A stretch of DNA of 38,415 nt from Saprospiraceae bacterium (GTDB lineage Bacteria > Bacteroidota > Bacteroidia > Chitinophagales > Saprospiraceae): NCBI GenBank assembly GCA_020631105.1, contig JAHDHW010000033.1:1-38415 (forward strand), given 5' to 3'. Both the position numbers and the translations under genes were made by a program. Shown piece by piece: positions 1 to 8,997 of this stretch. A model generated the notes under the pieces. That model made no database searches. It saw only the letters and a program-made list of their open reading frames with translations, and had not been told where the DNA came from. How positions within the stretch are numbered: position 1 is the stretch's first letter; every line of letters starts with the position of its first letter.

Positions 1-716
1 TTATCCCGGAACAATACGACATAATTAAAGTGTTGGTAATCATCCGCATGCAAATAAGACTTTACAATGATTTCTCTGGACAATCCAAAATGACTTGCAT
101 CAAAGGTTCGTCTTTTCTGTTCAGGCTTCGCCGGCATTTCGTAAGCGATCGCCGCCAGAGTATCTTGCATCTGATAATACACCGGCTCACCGGGGTCATC
201 CACCTTAAGCGATGCTGCAAAAAAATTGACTTTGGTTTTATCGAAATCCCCAGTCTTACTAACTACCTCATGCACGTATAAATTGGCCCCCTCTTTAGAA
301 ATCTGCCAGATACTAAAGCCTTCTTCTTCATGCTTTGAAATCACCCGAACGACCTTACGACCATTAAGCTCCATAAAGTCAGTCCTCAGAAACTCGTGTG
401 CTTCCTGATCTTTCCAATTGCGTACCACCGTTTTGAAAAATACCTGCGTCGGATTACGCTCATAGATACCCGCGTGATGTACTATGCTTAAGCGATAGGT
501 GGCTTCTGACTCCTCATCATAGCAACTAACAGAAGCATACCTCGAGTACGAATGATAAAGCTCCAGACTTTCTGTTTTTGGCATTTGAGGAAAAGCATTA
601 CTTGCAGCATATTCCTTAAATGAATAACGAGGCCATTCAGTAAAATTATTTTGTGCAGAGACCAGACTAACTGCCCCCCAAATCCCCAATAAAAATATGT
701 AGAAGCGTAATTGCAT
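1..716 (-). CDS. Partial secreted protein of unknown function (C-terminus outside window)
   Basis: An open frame runs from an ATG at 716-714 to the window edge without a stop, giving the first 238 residues. It begins with a typical signal peptide (MQLRFYIFLLGIWGAVSLVSA, then QNN). The mature part is soluble and mixed in composition, with no membrane helix and no motif I recognise. Tyrosine- and acid-rich segments alternate with predicted strands. It is probably periplasmic, secreted or outer-membrane associated. Its 5' side carries a GC-rich repeat copy (762-800) and the terminator of the next minus-strand gene, so it is probably transcribed separately. The gene is real, given the signal peptide and long uninterrupted frame; the function is unknown. 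Confidence 0.8.
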   Translation of the reverse strand, partial: MQLRFYIFLLGIWGAVSLVSAQNNFTEWPRYSFKEYAASNAFPQMPKTESLELYHSYSRYASVSCYDEESEATYRLSIVHHAGIYERNPTQVFFKTVVRNWKDQEAHEFLRTDFMELNGRKVVRVISKHEEEGFSIWQISKEGANLYVHEVVSKTGDFDKTKVNFFAASLKVDDPGEPVYYQMQDTLAAIAYEMPAKPEQKRRTFDASHFGLSREIIVKSYLHADDYQHFNYVVLFRD

Positions 717-761
717 ATTCCAATTTTCGTAATTAACGCAAACGAAGGTTTCTTAGACGTC

Positions 762-800
762 GCCCTCGCCGTAGGCAGGGCTAGCTCCGTGAATAAAAAA
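762..800 (-). repeat. Copy A of a dispersed intergenic repeat
   Basis: Read on the minus strand, this segment starts TTTTTTATTC and continues through GCTAGCCCTGCCTACGGCG, closely matching 2786-2820 (TTTTTTATTC, then GCTATCCTGCCTAGGCGG). The GC-rich end (762-781) can fold on itself: GCCCT(C)GCC, loop GTA, GGCAGGGC. It abuts the T-run of the terminator at 805-833. Confidence 0.5.
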
Positions 801-833
801 TATTAGCCACTGGAGCATAAGGCTCCAATGGCT
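791..833 (-). terminator. Rho-independent terminator of the M1 peptidase gene
   Basis: The stem AGCCACTGGAGC (805-816) pairs with GCTCCAATGGCT (822-833) with one C-A mismatch. On the minus strand it is followed by AATATTTTTTATTC (804-791), a good U-tract. It lies 58 bp past the stop codon of the minus-strand peptidase gene. TTTT on the plus side makes it potentially bidirectional. Confidence 0.7.
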
Positions 834-890
834 TTTAAGTATGTTTTGTTCATTTGTATTTGTAATCAATCAGATCACTAATTAGCTTAA

Positions 891-2735
891 TTAATCTTCC
901 CAACTATTGTTATCGCGATTAATATCCGCCATACGAATCGATGGATCGATTTCAACCTTTGCCACCTTTTTAATTTTTGCTGGGATGATTAACTCATAGG
1001 TAGGGTTGGTCCAGGGCCAGTCATTTTCGGCAACTTCAATCTTCGCTTCACCATCCTTAGTTTTTTCACCTCGCATAATTCTAAGTGGAATCGTATAGGT
1101 GGTTGTCTTTCCTTTATTATCCGTCACAACTACATCGACAGGCATTGGCATAACGCCAATTTTCTCCAGTACAATCTTCGTTTGTTTCCGGCTATTTTTT
1201 TCTACTGTTTTTACACCATAGTCAATCGTCTCTGTCGTATTTACCCAATACTCTTTAAACCAATCTAACTCCAAACCACTTTCCTTTTCCATAATTCGGA
1301 AAAAGTCATTGACATTCGGATGCTTAAACTTCCAGGTTTCATAATACTGAAGTAAGGCGCGGTCAAAAGTTTCTTTCCCCAGGATGTATTCTAACTGGGT
1401 CAGACATACTGCTCCTTTCACATAAGAACCTACACCATAAGCACTATTCGTTTTGAAGTGATCCGCATGGGTAGAAAGCGGTTCTTCGTAATCCGTTTTT
1501 GCAAATCCGATATAACTGTTCACTGCTCCTGCATGAACATTATCAATTGCCTGCTGATTACCGATCATTTTCTTAGATCGGAGATGGTTCATAATCTCTG
1601 CACTGGTGTGCGAAGTAAATCCTTCATCCATCCAGGCATAGAGCGCTTCGTTTGTACCTAGTATCATCTGGTACCAGGAGTGCATCAACTCGTGAACAGA
1701 TACTCCAACCAGACTTGGCAAGTTACGATTACCAGTGATCAAAGTAGCCATTGGATACTCCATCCCGCCATCTCCACCTTGGATAAAAGAATAAGCATTA
1801 TATGGATACTTACCATAGTTTTCATTTGCAAAGGTGAACACCTCATCCATAATGTCCGGAAGCTGAGCCCAGGCATCTTTATTATCTTCGGTCTCCTGAT
1901 AGAAAAAATGCATCTCCACCCCACTTTTAGCTTTTTTGGTAACGTGCTTATAATCCGGGTCAGCACCCCAAACGAAATCGTGTACATTTGGCGCTACAAA
2001 GTGCCAGCTAATCTTATCACCAGTAGCTCTTGACTTACCCTTTCCATAGCCATGACCTACTTCATCCGGATTTTGGATATAACCTGTCGCACCGACAATG
2101 TAATCTTTATCAATATTTATCGTCACATCAAAGTCTCCCCAAATACCATAAAACTCTCGTCCAACATAAGGATTCGCATGCCAGCCCTGATAATCATATT
2201 CGCACATCTTTGGATACCATTGAGACATCGAATAATCAATTCCCTCTGAACTATTGCGACCACTTCGTCGGATTTGAACAGGAACCTGACCGTCAAACTC
2301 CATATCTAATACTACTTTACTATTGGGAAGAATAGGCTTTTCTAAAGTCACTTCAAGGATGGTACCTTCATGAGCAAAGCGAGTATCTTTTCCATCTTGC
2401 TTCAGACTCTTAATCTTCAAGTATCCCATCTCTGATTTACTAAGACTTCCAATACGTCCTTTTACCCGACCATCGGCATCCGGTAAACTTTGATTTCGCA
2501 TGTCCATCATACTTCCTGGCTGAAATGCATTGAAGTAAAGATGGTAATACACTTTATCCAGTGCATCCGGTGAGTTATTATAATAGACCAGTTTTTGTGT
2601 TCCGGCAAATTGATGATTTTTCACATCAAAGTCGATATTCATGGTACACTCAATTTGTTGTTGCCAACGGTCTGCTTGAGCGTGTAATAAGTTACTTGAA
2701 ATCAGTAACAAGGCGATAAAAATAATTCGTTGCAT
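891..2735 (-). CDS. Secreted M1-family zinc metallopeptidase
   Basis: This 614-residue protein has a signal peptide ending near HAQ (residue 20), an N-terminal beta-rich domain and a gluzincin catalytic domain. The zinc site is complete: HELMH at 348-352 and, 18 residues later, E371 (WMDEGFT), the HExxH-18-E arrangement of family M1. Upstream, GGMEYP at 323-328 sits where aminopeptidases carry GAMEN, so N-terminal substrate recognition is probably retained in altered form. The protein is predicted to act in the periplasm or outside the cell, cleaving peptides for nutrition or turnover. It lacks a type IX sorting domain. It is monocistronic, with a terminator at 791-833. Family assignment is firm; substrate is unknown. 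Confidence 0.93.
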   Translation of the reverse strand: MQRIIFIALLLISSNLLHAQADRWQQQIECTMNIDFDVKNHQFAGTQKLVYYNNSPDALDKVYYHLYFNAFQPGSMMDMRNQSLPDADGRVKGRIGSLSKSEMGYLKIKSLKQDGKDTRFAHEGTILEVTLEKPILPNSKVVLDMEFDGQVPVQIRRSGRNSSEGIDYSMSQWYPKMCEYDYQGWHANPYVGREFYGIWGDFDVTINIDKDYIVGATGYIQNPDEVGHGYGKGKSRATGDKISWHFVAPNVHDFVWGADPDYKHVTKKAKSGVEMHFFYQETEDNKDAWAQLPDIMDEVFTFANENYGKYPYNAYSFIQGGDGGMEYPMATLITGNRNLPSLVGVSVHELMHSWYQMILGTNEALYAWMDEGFTSHTSAEIMNHLRSKKMIGNQQAIDNVHAGAVNSYIGFAKTDYEEPLSTHADHFKTNSAYGVGSYVKGAVCLTQLEYILGKETFDRALLQYYETWKFKHPNVNDFFRIMEKESGLELDWFKEYWVNTTETIDYGVKTVEKNSRKQTKIVLEKIGVMPMPVDVVVTDNKGKTTTYTIPLRIMRGEKTKDGEAKIEVAENDWPWTNPTYELIIPAKIKKVAKVEIDPSIRMADINRDNNSWED

Positions 2736-2785
2736 ATTAATATGATGTAATTAAAATTTTAATTTCTCCGTTCTGTGGTTTTTTG

Positions 2786-2865
2786 TTTTTTATTCGCTGA
2801 TGCTATCCTGCCTAGGCGGCAGTAAACGTTCGCTGATCGATTAAGGATCCAAACGCTTCGCTGAT
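2786..2865 (+). repeat. Copy B of the dispersed repeat, with three TTCGCTGAT units
   Basis: The gap between two minus-strand genes begins with TTTTTTATTCGCTGAT (2786-2801), followed by GCTATCCTGCCTAGGCGGCAG. The 9-mer TTCGCTGAT occurs at 2793-2801, 2829-2837 and 2857-2865. The first 16 bases recur exactly at 30316-30331, and the CCTGCCTA/GGCG core recurs in copy A. Confidence 0.55.
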
Positions 2866-2880
2866 CTTCGATTCAATATT

Positions 2881-3864
2881 TTAAACTGACACAGCTTCTG
2901 TCGAAGGTAATGGTGGCGGCGGTGGAGGAACCACTGGCTCCATTAACTTACTCCACCCTTCCCAACGATACTTTCGCCAGCATATTATAAAGAACAATGT
3001 TGCTACTACCATAAATACTGGTAGCATTAACCCAACATTAACGACTTCTGTCCGGAAAATAGCATCTGTTTGTAAAGCGCCTCCTTCGTATGAAACAAAC
3101 AGGGCACTGAACATATTGGTTGCTGCGTGAACACCAATAGCGAGTTCCAGGCTATCATCCATTATGGTTAAAAGACCCAAAAACGCGCCAACTGTGATAT
3201 AATAGGTCATCATGATACCTAAGCCAAACTCTTTAACTTCAGGATTCATAATGTGCATCAAACCAAATAAAATTGAAGTAATGATTAAAGGGACTATTTT
3301 ATTTCCTGCTAATCGACCAATCCCCTGCATCAAATAGCCTCGGAAAAGTAGCTCTTCCGTTGTCGTTTGAATGGGCATCAATAATAGCACGATCACCAAT
3401 AGGGGCAAAAAGCGCATGGGCTCAAAAGTCAAGGTATAAACACTTGGATCGCTAAAGTAGGATACTGCTTCCAATGCAATAGAAAAACCACCCCACAAGA
3501 AGAAAGCGAAGCGAATTTTAGCCCAATCAATCCGCTCAAAAGGCGTAATCAGGCTTTTCCAATCTCTTTTATGGAAAACTTTAACGAAGAGGATTAAAGT
3601 AGCAGCCATACAAACAAACATCAGCAGCATCAGAAAGAGCGCGAGATTAGCGTCCATACCCAATGCCTGAAAATCCAGGCGATTCAATAGCTCCTCTAAT
3701 TCGTCCTGGGTATATTGCTCTCCTAGTTTGTTTTTAGCCGAATAATAAATGATACCTATTGCTAAAGGAATTTGTCCGAACAAATACCCCATAAAAGCTA
3801 AAAAAGGTACCAGTAACCACTTCCACCATTCGTTCTCCCCTTTATATGCATTTTGAAAAAACAT
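2881..3864 (-). CDS. CPBP-family intramembrane glutamic endopeptidase
   Basis: This 327-residue multi-pass membrane protein has helices near 17-42, 73-98, 117-137, 152-168, 188-205, 215-235 and a last one near 275-293. All three CPBP (Rce1/Abi) motifs are present: EELLFR at 170-175, F200-GLM-H204 and H246-AAT-N250. It should be an inner-membrane protease of the CaaX/bacteriocin-processing family. Natural substrates in Bacteroidota are unknown. The C-terminus ends in an unusual polyproline run (VPPPPPPPLP-like, about residues 311-320), probably an exposed cytoplasmic tail. It is divergent from the PagL-like gene, with 90 bp between them. Confidence 0.9.
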   Translation of the reverse strand: MFFQNAYKGENEWWKWLLVPFLAFMGYLFGQIPLAIGIIYYSAKNKLGEQYTQDELEELLNRLDFQALGMDANLALFLMLLMFVCMAATLILFVKVFHKRDWKSLITPFERIDWAKIRFAFFLWGGFSIALEAVSYFSDPSVYTLTFEPMRFLPLLVIVLLLMPIQTTTEELLFRGYLMQGIGRLAGNKIVPLIITSILFGLMHIMNPEVKEFGLGIMMTYYITVGAFLGLLTIMDDSLELAIGVHAATNMFSALFVSYEGGALQTDAIFRTEVVNVGLMLPVFMVVATLFFIICWRKYRWEGWSKLMEPVVPPPPPPLPSTEAVSV

Positions 3865-3954
3865 ATTAAGCGTTTTTTTGACAGTCTATGTAAAGTTGTT
3901 TTGATTTCGCTTCTAAAAGCTTAATCTTCGCCAAGATAATGAAAATTTCACGGC

Positions 3955-5121
3955 ATGCTTAAGAAACAGTTTAATGGTAGGAAAAGCGACGACAGACGAC
4001 AGCTGGTTAGATATGTATGCTTAATTTTAATACTTTTTTGCTGTTTCCAAGCGAATAGCCAGGCTCCTGGTAACTGGACCATCGATGGTCGTCTCTACAC
4101 CGGTAAAATCATCAAACACAACCCTGATATTCTTTTTGATCCGCCCTCCTTAAGTCAAGGTTATGAATTGGCTTTACATTGGCAGGGCTATGGCCGAAAA
4201 GAATGGCAGGAATGGCAAGCCTTCCCTAAGCTAGGACTCGCCATCTCTCATTTTAACCTGGGCGAACGCGACACAGTCGGCTACGCCTCCGCAATCCGAT
4301 ATTTAATTTCCCGTAAACTATATCAAAGTAAAAAGTGGCAAATTGATTTTGAATTTGGTGGTGGCTTTGCCTGGCTGGATCGGCCCTTTAATCGACTAAG
4401 CAATCAGCGAAATACCGCTATCGGCTCTTCCTTAAATATGCATGCGAATTTGTTTTTCAAAGCAAATTATCAACTATCCAAACATTGGACGGCTGTGGGT
4501 GGACTTGCCCTTTCGCATTATAGTAATGGCGCTGCTCAGCTGCCCAACCTAGGGATCAATGTTGCAAGTATTACTCTGGGTGTTGCCTACACGCCTAAGC
4601 CTCTCGAGCCGGAATCTTTTCTTCATCATAATATTCCGAAATCAATTTCGAGAGATTGGGGCATACGATTCGAATATGCAATTGGTTATCGGGAAGTACA
4701 AACCATCGGAGGGCCTCGCTATCCGGTTCATACCTTCAGTTTGGCCGGGCGATATTCATTGAATAAAGTAAACCGTGTTTTTGCAGGATTAGCTTATGAG
4801 TATAATCGTGCAGCTTACGATTTTGGAAATGCGGTGTTTGAATTTAATTCTGAGCGCGAAGCATTTTGGGGCGCATCCCGTATCTCTATCTTTGCCGAAG
4901 ATGAATTTCTATTTGGCAGTTTCAGTGTAGCTCTACAGGCAGGATACTACTTAGGGGACTTCTCTTATCTAGTCCCTAATGACTTTTACCTAAAATTAAA
5001 TCATCGATACTACTTTCGGCTACTTCGTCATCCGGAGCTACGAGTATTTGCAGGAGTTATTCTCAAATCTCATTGGAGCGTAGCGGAGCACTTTGCTTTT
5101 AGCATGGGATTGGATTTTTAG
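3955..5121 (+). CDS. PagL-like / acyloxyacyl hydrolase family outer-membrane protein
   Basis: This 388-residue protein has a basic N-terminus, a hydrophobic segment (about 19-34) and a signal-peptidase site near NSQ-AP. The rest is a beta-barrel pattern. LALSHYSNGAAQLPNLGIN (184-202) carries the His-x-Ser signature of the lipid A 3-O-deacylase PagL family (H188, S190). In Pseudomonas PagL the triad is His126, Ser128 and Glu140. The position 12 after the serine is N202 here, so the acid is missing or supplied elsewhere. The protein is longer than PagL (about 150 residues), and the second half (about 230-388) looks like further barrel strands. A role in lipid A or lipid modification is inferred from family only. 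Confidence 0.65.
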   Translation: MLKKQFNGRKSDDRRQLVRYVCLILILFCCFQANSQAPGNWTIDGRLYTGKIIKHNPDILFDPPSLSQGYELALHWQGYGRKEWQEWQAFPKLGLAISHFNLGERDTVGYASAIRYLISRKLYQSKKWQIDFEFGGGFAWLDRPFNRLSNQRNTAIGSSLNMHANLFFKANYQLSKHWTAVGGLALSHYSNGAAQLPNLGINVASITLGVAYTPKPLEPESFLHHNIPKSISRDWGIRFEYAIGYREVQTIGGPRYPVHTFSLAGRYSLNKVNRVFAGLAYEYNRAAYDFGNAVFEFNSEREAFWGASRISIFAEDEFLFGSFSVALQAGYYLGDFSYLVPNDFYLKLNHRYYFRLLRHPELRVFAGVILKSHWSVAEHFAFSMGLDF

Positions 5122-5185
5122 GTTATCGAAGTGCCTCAGCGATCTCTACCTACCTGGCCGTCTTTGAGTTTATCGAGCTACTCTC

Positions 5186-6724
5186 CTACTTCCATTCTGG
5201 CATTTCTGCGTTCTCAAATAATAATTCCCGGTTGGATCCATCGACATCCATAATCCATATATCTCTTTGAGATATCCCATCATTATTGGTATTCAAGAAG
5301 ATAATCTTACTGCCATCAGGAGAGAAGCGTGGATCAAGATCATTCGTCCCGTTTTCTTTTCCATAGGAAATATCCAAAACAGTATTATTATTCAAATCCC
5401 GAATAAAGATTCGACTGTCCAGCTGACGTCCATCTGCGGACTCAAATCCGGATACATCATGCGTATATAGTACTTTATCTCCTGCAATCGAGAACATAGG
5501 TCCTCCACTACTCCCTGGTATATCAGAGAAAAACTGCGAAGTGTACTCCCCGTCCTCGTCAATTACAAACATGCTGGAGTTATAGACATTGACGCCTACG
5601 GTACGCGCCGCTACGTTATTACCCTGCTCCGTCCAGTCGCATTCTGCAAAAGTAAATCCAAATGGTGCCTGCGCAAAAAGAGATAAACCAGAGCCGTCCA
5701 TATTGATGGTATACAATTTCGCATTCGCCATATAGAGTAATTGAGTACCGTCAGGTGACCAGGCAAAATCTAATTCAAATTGATTCCCGGTACTACTTAT
5801 TGGAATCTCTGTAACCTGCACCTGATTATTCCCATCCCGATCCATAATATATAATTGCGGATCAATATTAAAGTTAGAGATGTAGGCAATTTTGGTCCGC
5901 TGTGGATTCATCCTTGGCCGCCAATTGCTCGCCCCATTTTCGGTTAGTCGGATAGCATTTCCAAGTTCATCTGATGCGTAAATGTCATAAATTCCATTCT
6001 CTGATTTTGCGTACAAATATCTAAGATCCGGAAAGGTTTCGGTAGAAAAACCCCATACCGCACTGTATACCGGATCATTCTTTCCATCATTGGCGATCAC
6101 TTGCCAAAAGTAATTCGTCCCGTAGTCCAACGCTGTCAACTCTGTACTGGTTTCTTCTATATCTTCGGCCACTACGAAACTCTGAGACTGATCCTCATTA
6201 AAAAGTAAAACCGAGTAAGTAATGATATCTTCTTCATCAGGATCTTCAGCTGACCATTCTAAGCTTATATTAACCGGTAACGAAACACTTCCATCCGCTG
6301 GTGCTACAGCCATTGGGATTGTAGGTGGATAGTTTTCCAAGGAATCTTTTGCAAGTCGAATAATTACACTTGCATCGCGATCTCCAAAGACTGAAACGGT
6401 AGAGACTGTGGTCAGGAAGCCAGATTTTTCTGCCCGTAGAGAATAAGTCCCTTCCGGAATATCTTCCAGGACAAAGCGCCCATCTACATCTGTAAAGATG
6501 GAGCTAGTTGGCGGATTAGTAGAGATAGTTGCCATTTCAATGGGAACATTCTCATCGGTAAGTAATACTTCTCCGAAAACAGAGCCGAAGACTTCCGGCT
6601 CAATTGTACTTTCCTGACAGGACCAAGAAAGCAACAGGAGTAAGCTGACGCCTATCCCGGATACAAAGTTGATCCAGGACGGAGCTCCTTTGAATAATAA
6701 AAATAAGCCTTTGAATTTATCCAT
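5186..6724 (-). CDS. Lipoprotein with carboxypeptidase-regulatory, FnIII-like and TolB-like propeller domains
   Basis: This 512-residue protein has a hydrophobic segment ending in SWSC, with C36 as the probable lipidation site, although the lipobox is atypical. Domains in order: a carboxypeptidase regulatory-like fold (about 43-130), an FnIII-like module (about 132-230; DYGTNYFWQVIANDG) and a TolB/PD40 beta-propeller (about 233-512; SPDG at AWSPDGTQLL and RFSPDGSKII). It is likely surface- or periplasm-exposed and used for binding. It is the last gene of the curli-locus block, 71 bp after csgG on the same strand, so co-transcription and a role in fibre anchoring or envelope interaction are possible. 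That link is inference only. Confidence 0.75.
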   Translation of the reverse strand: MDKFKGLFLLFKGAPSWINFVSGIGVSLLLLLSWSCQESTIEPEVFGSVFGEVLLTDENVPIEMATISTNPPTSSIFTDVDGRFVLEDIPEGTYSLRAEKSGFLTTVSTVSVFGDRDASVIIRLAKDSLENYPPTIPMAVAPADGSVSLPVNISLEWSAEDPDEEDIITYSVLLFNEDQSQSFVVAEDIEETSTELTALDYGTNYFWQVIANDGKNDPVYSAVWGFSTETFPDLRYLYAKSENGIYDIYASDELGNAIRLTENGASNWRPRMNPQRTKIAYISNFNIDPQLYIMDRDGNNQVQVTEIPISSTGNQFELDFAWSPDGTQLLYMANAKLYTINMDGSGLSLFAQAPFGFTFAECDWTEQGNNVAARTVGVNVYNSSMFVIDEDGEYTSQFFSDIPGSSGGPMFSIAGDKVLYTHDVSGFESADGRQLDSRIFIRDLNNNTVLDISYGKENGTNDLDPRFSPDGSKIIFLNTNNDGISQRDIWIMDVDGSNRELLFENAEMPEWK

Positions 6725-6795
6725 TACCGTAGTTTAAATTGTCATAGTTTAATATGGAGTCCTTAAAAACATCAAGCAGCCGATCCTTGCCAGGA

Positions 6796-8208
6796 TTAAT
6801 TGTCATTCCCAAAGTTGAACTTACGCGCACTCTTAATTTTTTCTCCGAAATAAAAGGTCAGTCCAATATTACCTCGCCAGAAAAGATCATTATACTTTCC
6901 TTGATCGATTGCATCAATCCCGTCACTTAGGATAAAGTTATAATCAACGCCTGCTCGGAAACCAACTCGATTATTCATCAAATATTCAATTCCAAAACCG
7001 CCATGTACTTTTGGATATATAGATCCTGAGAAATCAAACCGCCCGCCCGGGTTGTCTGCAATCACTCCCAGTCCCGCACTCACATAAGGGGTGAACATAT
7101 CAAAGGGCAATAAGCGATAAGTCCCGTCAAAATCAAGGTATGTCACATCGGATTGATAAAACTGTTTAGTCCCCAGGCTGCTCATCCCAAGGCGAAGGCT
7201 ATATCCTAAATGAGGTTGCCGGGAGATGGTAAGACCAACTTCCATCCCTGTCCGTAAGATAGGATCGGGATAATCTCCTTCATATAATAGTGAAGAAGAA
7301 CTCGCAGAAAGCGCAATTTTACTTCGGCGATTATCTAGTTGTTTTCCAAAAATATCTGTTTGTGGGATGAGTTCTTTTTCTTTTTTGTATTCAATAATTG
7401 ATTTATCAACTATCATTCTTGGTTCTTTCAATTCCCAAAGATTATCGAATACCCCTTCAATAATTAAGCTTTGTACGGCCTTTTCAATTGCCTCTGTAAC
7501 CGCAATTTCAGAGGGCTCATTATATGTAAAACCTGTTTCAGCTTCTAACAGTCTTCCGAATCGAACAAATCGGAACAGACCAACATCTACAGACTGCGAG
7601 AGGATTGTTTTTGAAGTGTAAACGGTCTTTAGAATCTTACCATTACTCGTTGAAACAGCACGAAGATAAACGGTCACCCGATCCTGGCGATATTGGCTTC
7701 CGCCACCTGCACCAAAGTATCGTAAACCAGCTCCTCCGGTTACAATATTTGCATCATAGGAAATAATTCCTCCTTCCAGAATCACCCCCGCATAAAGGAG
7801 TGGAGGTAGGAGCTGATTATTTTGTTCTGTATTATTATATTGAGATCTACTTGATCGGATAATCTTACGTTCATTGAGTAAGTTGCCTACATTTTCTCGT
7901 TCTATCGGAATAAACCAATCACTTTCCTCTAATGCTTTGATCAGTATTGTAGTTGCCCCCTGAGTTACGGCAGTGGACCAGCTTGCTCCATTTTCAGAAG
8001 GCTTGTATTGACCGGTTTGATCTCTGAATTTATAAACAGCAACTACGATTTTATCTTTCGGAGGAGGAAGATTTTTCAGTTCTTCTGTTGAGGTCGTAAT
8101 TTCTCCCAGACGTGCTTTTGAGGATCTTGGTGTCTGCATAACCTTAGCACAAGACATCGCGCAGAGTCCAATACAAATTAAGGTTACGTATGCAAATAGC
8201 TTATTCAT
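6796..8208 (-). CDS. csgG: CsgG curli secretion pore with extra C-terminal beta-barrel
   Basis: This 470-residue lipoprotein has lipidated C20 (CAMSC). Residues 20-265 align well by eye with E. coli CsgG: WFIPIER (99-105), NLLNERKII (109-117), a GARYFG-like segment (GLRYFGAG 161-168) and SKTILS (199-204). CsgG forms the nonameric outer-membrane channel that exports curlin. The usual protein is about 277 residues. Here residues about 296-460 form an added OmpA-like barrel (TPYVSAGLGV, GFRAGVDYNF). The E. coli constriction stretch with Y51, N55 and F56 is replaced by a segment with W77 and one extra residue. It follows csgF after an unusually long 350-bp gap that contains a candidate promoter. 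Confidence 0.93.
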   Translation of the reverse strand: MNKLFAYVTLICIGLCAMSCAKVMQTPRSSKARLGEITTSTEELKNLPPPKDKIVVAVYKFRDQTGQYKPSENGASWSTAVTQGATTILIKALEESDWFIPIERENVGNLLNERKIIRSSRSQYNNTEQNNQLLPPLLYAGVILEGGIISYDANIVTGGAGLRYFGAGGGSQYRQDRVTVYLRAVSTSNGKILKTVYTSKTILSQSVDVGLFRFVRFGRLLEAETGFTYNEPSEIAVTEAIEKAVQSLIIEGVFDNLWELKEPRMIVDKSIIEYKKEKELIPQTDIFGKQLDNRRSKIALSASSSSLLYEGDYPDPILRTGMEVGLTISRQPHLGYSLRLGMSSLGTKQFYQSDVTYLDFDGTYRLLPFDMFTPYVSAGLGVIADNPGGRFDFSGSIYPKVHGGFGIEYLMNNRVGFRAGVDYNFILSDGIDAIDQGKYNDLFWRGNIGLTFYFGEKIKSARKFNFGNDN

Positions 8209-8247
8209 AGTTTTTAGTTCGACGGAATCATTTTAATATCGGAAGGT

Positions 8248-8280
8248 CAAAATTATTAGTCCCATCATTCGATTGTTCAA
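8248..8280 (-). promoter_or_regulatory. Candidate promoter for csgG
   Basis: On the minus strand TTG (8280-8278) is followed after 22 bases by TAATTTTG (8255-8248), matching the Bacteroidota TAnnTTTG -7 box. It is 40 bases upstream of the csgG ATG. The rest of the 350-bp csgF-csgG gap (8209-8558) holds a C6 tract (8388-8393, minus strand) and no coding frame that I can support. Confidence 0.4.
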
Positions 8281-8558
8281 GAACAACTAAATCCGTGATC
8301 AGTGTACACAAGGTACCTGTCCGTATAACTGACGTTGAAATAATTTTTATGAAGGTGTGTTAAAACAGAACTAAGAAGGGGGGAATATACCGAAGGGAGG
8401 GAAAGTATAAATTCTTCGAGTACAAAAGTAAGCATATTCAACATAAGTTGAAAGGGCTGCTTTGAATATAATTAGTCGTTATATTTACCTTGCATCGCAC
8501 AAAATTGAAATTCTACAGGCTATCAAGCTATAGATCAAACTTTAGGCTGCTCTGTATT

Positions 8559-8969
8559 TTAGAAAAAAGGAACGATTACCTGTGTTTGTTCCCCTAAGCC
8601 TGTATCCAGGATATTAATGACTAATCCTTCGATTGTCGTAGTAACATCTACCTGAAAATTTCCGAAGGTATAATTACCATCTTCGAGGCCATCTTCTCCA
8701 AATTGAGTCGTAACCAACTGACGTGACAGCTGACTTAGTAACTGGCGATTAAGACTTTCTGCAAAATCATTAACAGAACTACTCTGTGAACGATCAATAG
8801 CATCAGGATCTTCTAATAAATCCTGTACCTGCGCACTACTTAAAAGCCAGTTATAATTGAAGGTGTCTCCTCCGAAGGCTGGATTTTTTGGTTTGTAAAC
8901 AAAGTCCTGTGAAAAACATAGGTTCATTGTCCCAAATAAACAGATACTAAGTAAAAGTAATTTTTTCAT
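8559..8969 (-). CDS. csgF: CsgF curli assembly/pore-associated factor
   Basis: This 136-residue protein has a signal peptide ending near CFS-Q20. The mature N-terminus (DFVYKPKNPAFGG, residues 22-34) and the following LLSSAQVQ match the conserved start of E. coli CsgF (F-x-NP-x-FGG, then LL-x-SAQ). In E. coli that segment inserts into the CsgG channel. CsgF is secreted through CsgG and couples it to the nucleator. Length and domain match the family. It starts 28 bp after the csgE stop, so translation is probably from the same mRNA. Confidence 0.92.
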   Translation of the reverse strand: MKKLLLLSICLFGTMNLCFSQDFVYKPKNPAFGGDTFNYNWLLSSAQVQDLLEDPDAIDRSQSSSVNDFAESLNRQLLSQLSRQLVTTQFGEDGLEDGNYTFGNFQVDVTTTIEGLVINILDTGLGEQTQVIVPFF

Positions 8970-8997
8970 GAGTTATATTTCAATTTGTAGTTTCATT

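Noticed and set aside
1680-2033. 117-residue frame antisense to the M1 peptidase
   Set aside because: Shadow frame inside a gene with complete catalytic motifs on the other strand.
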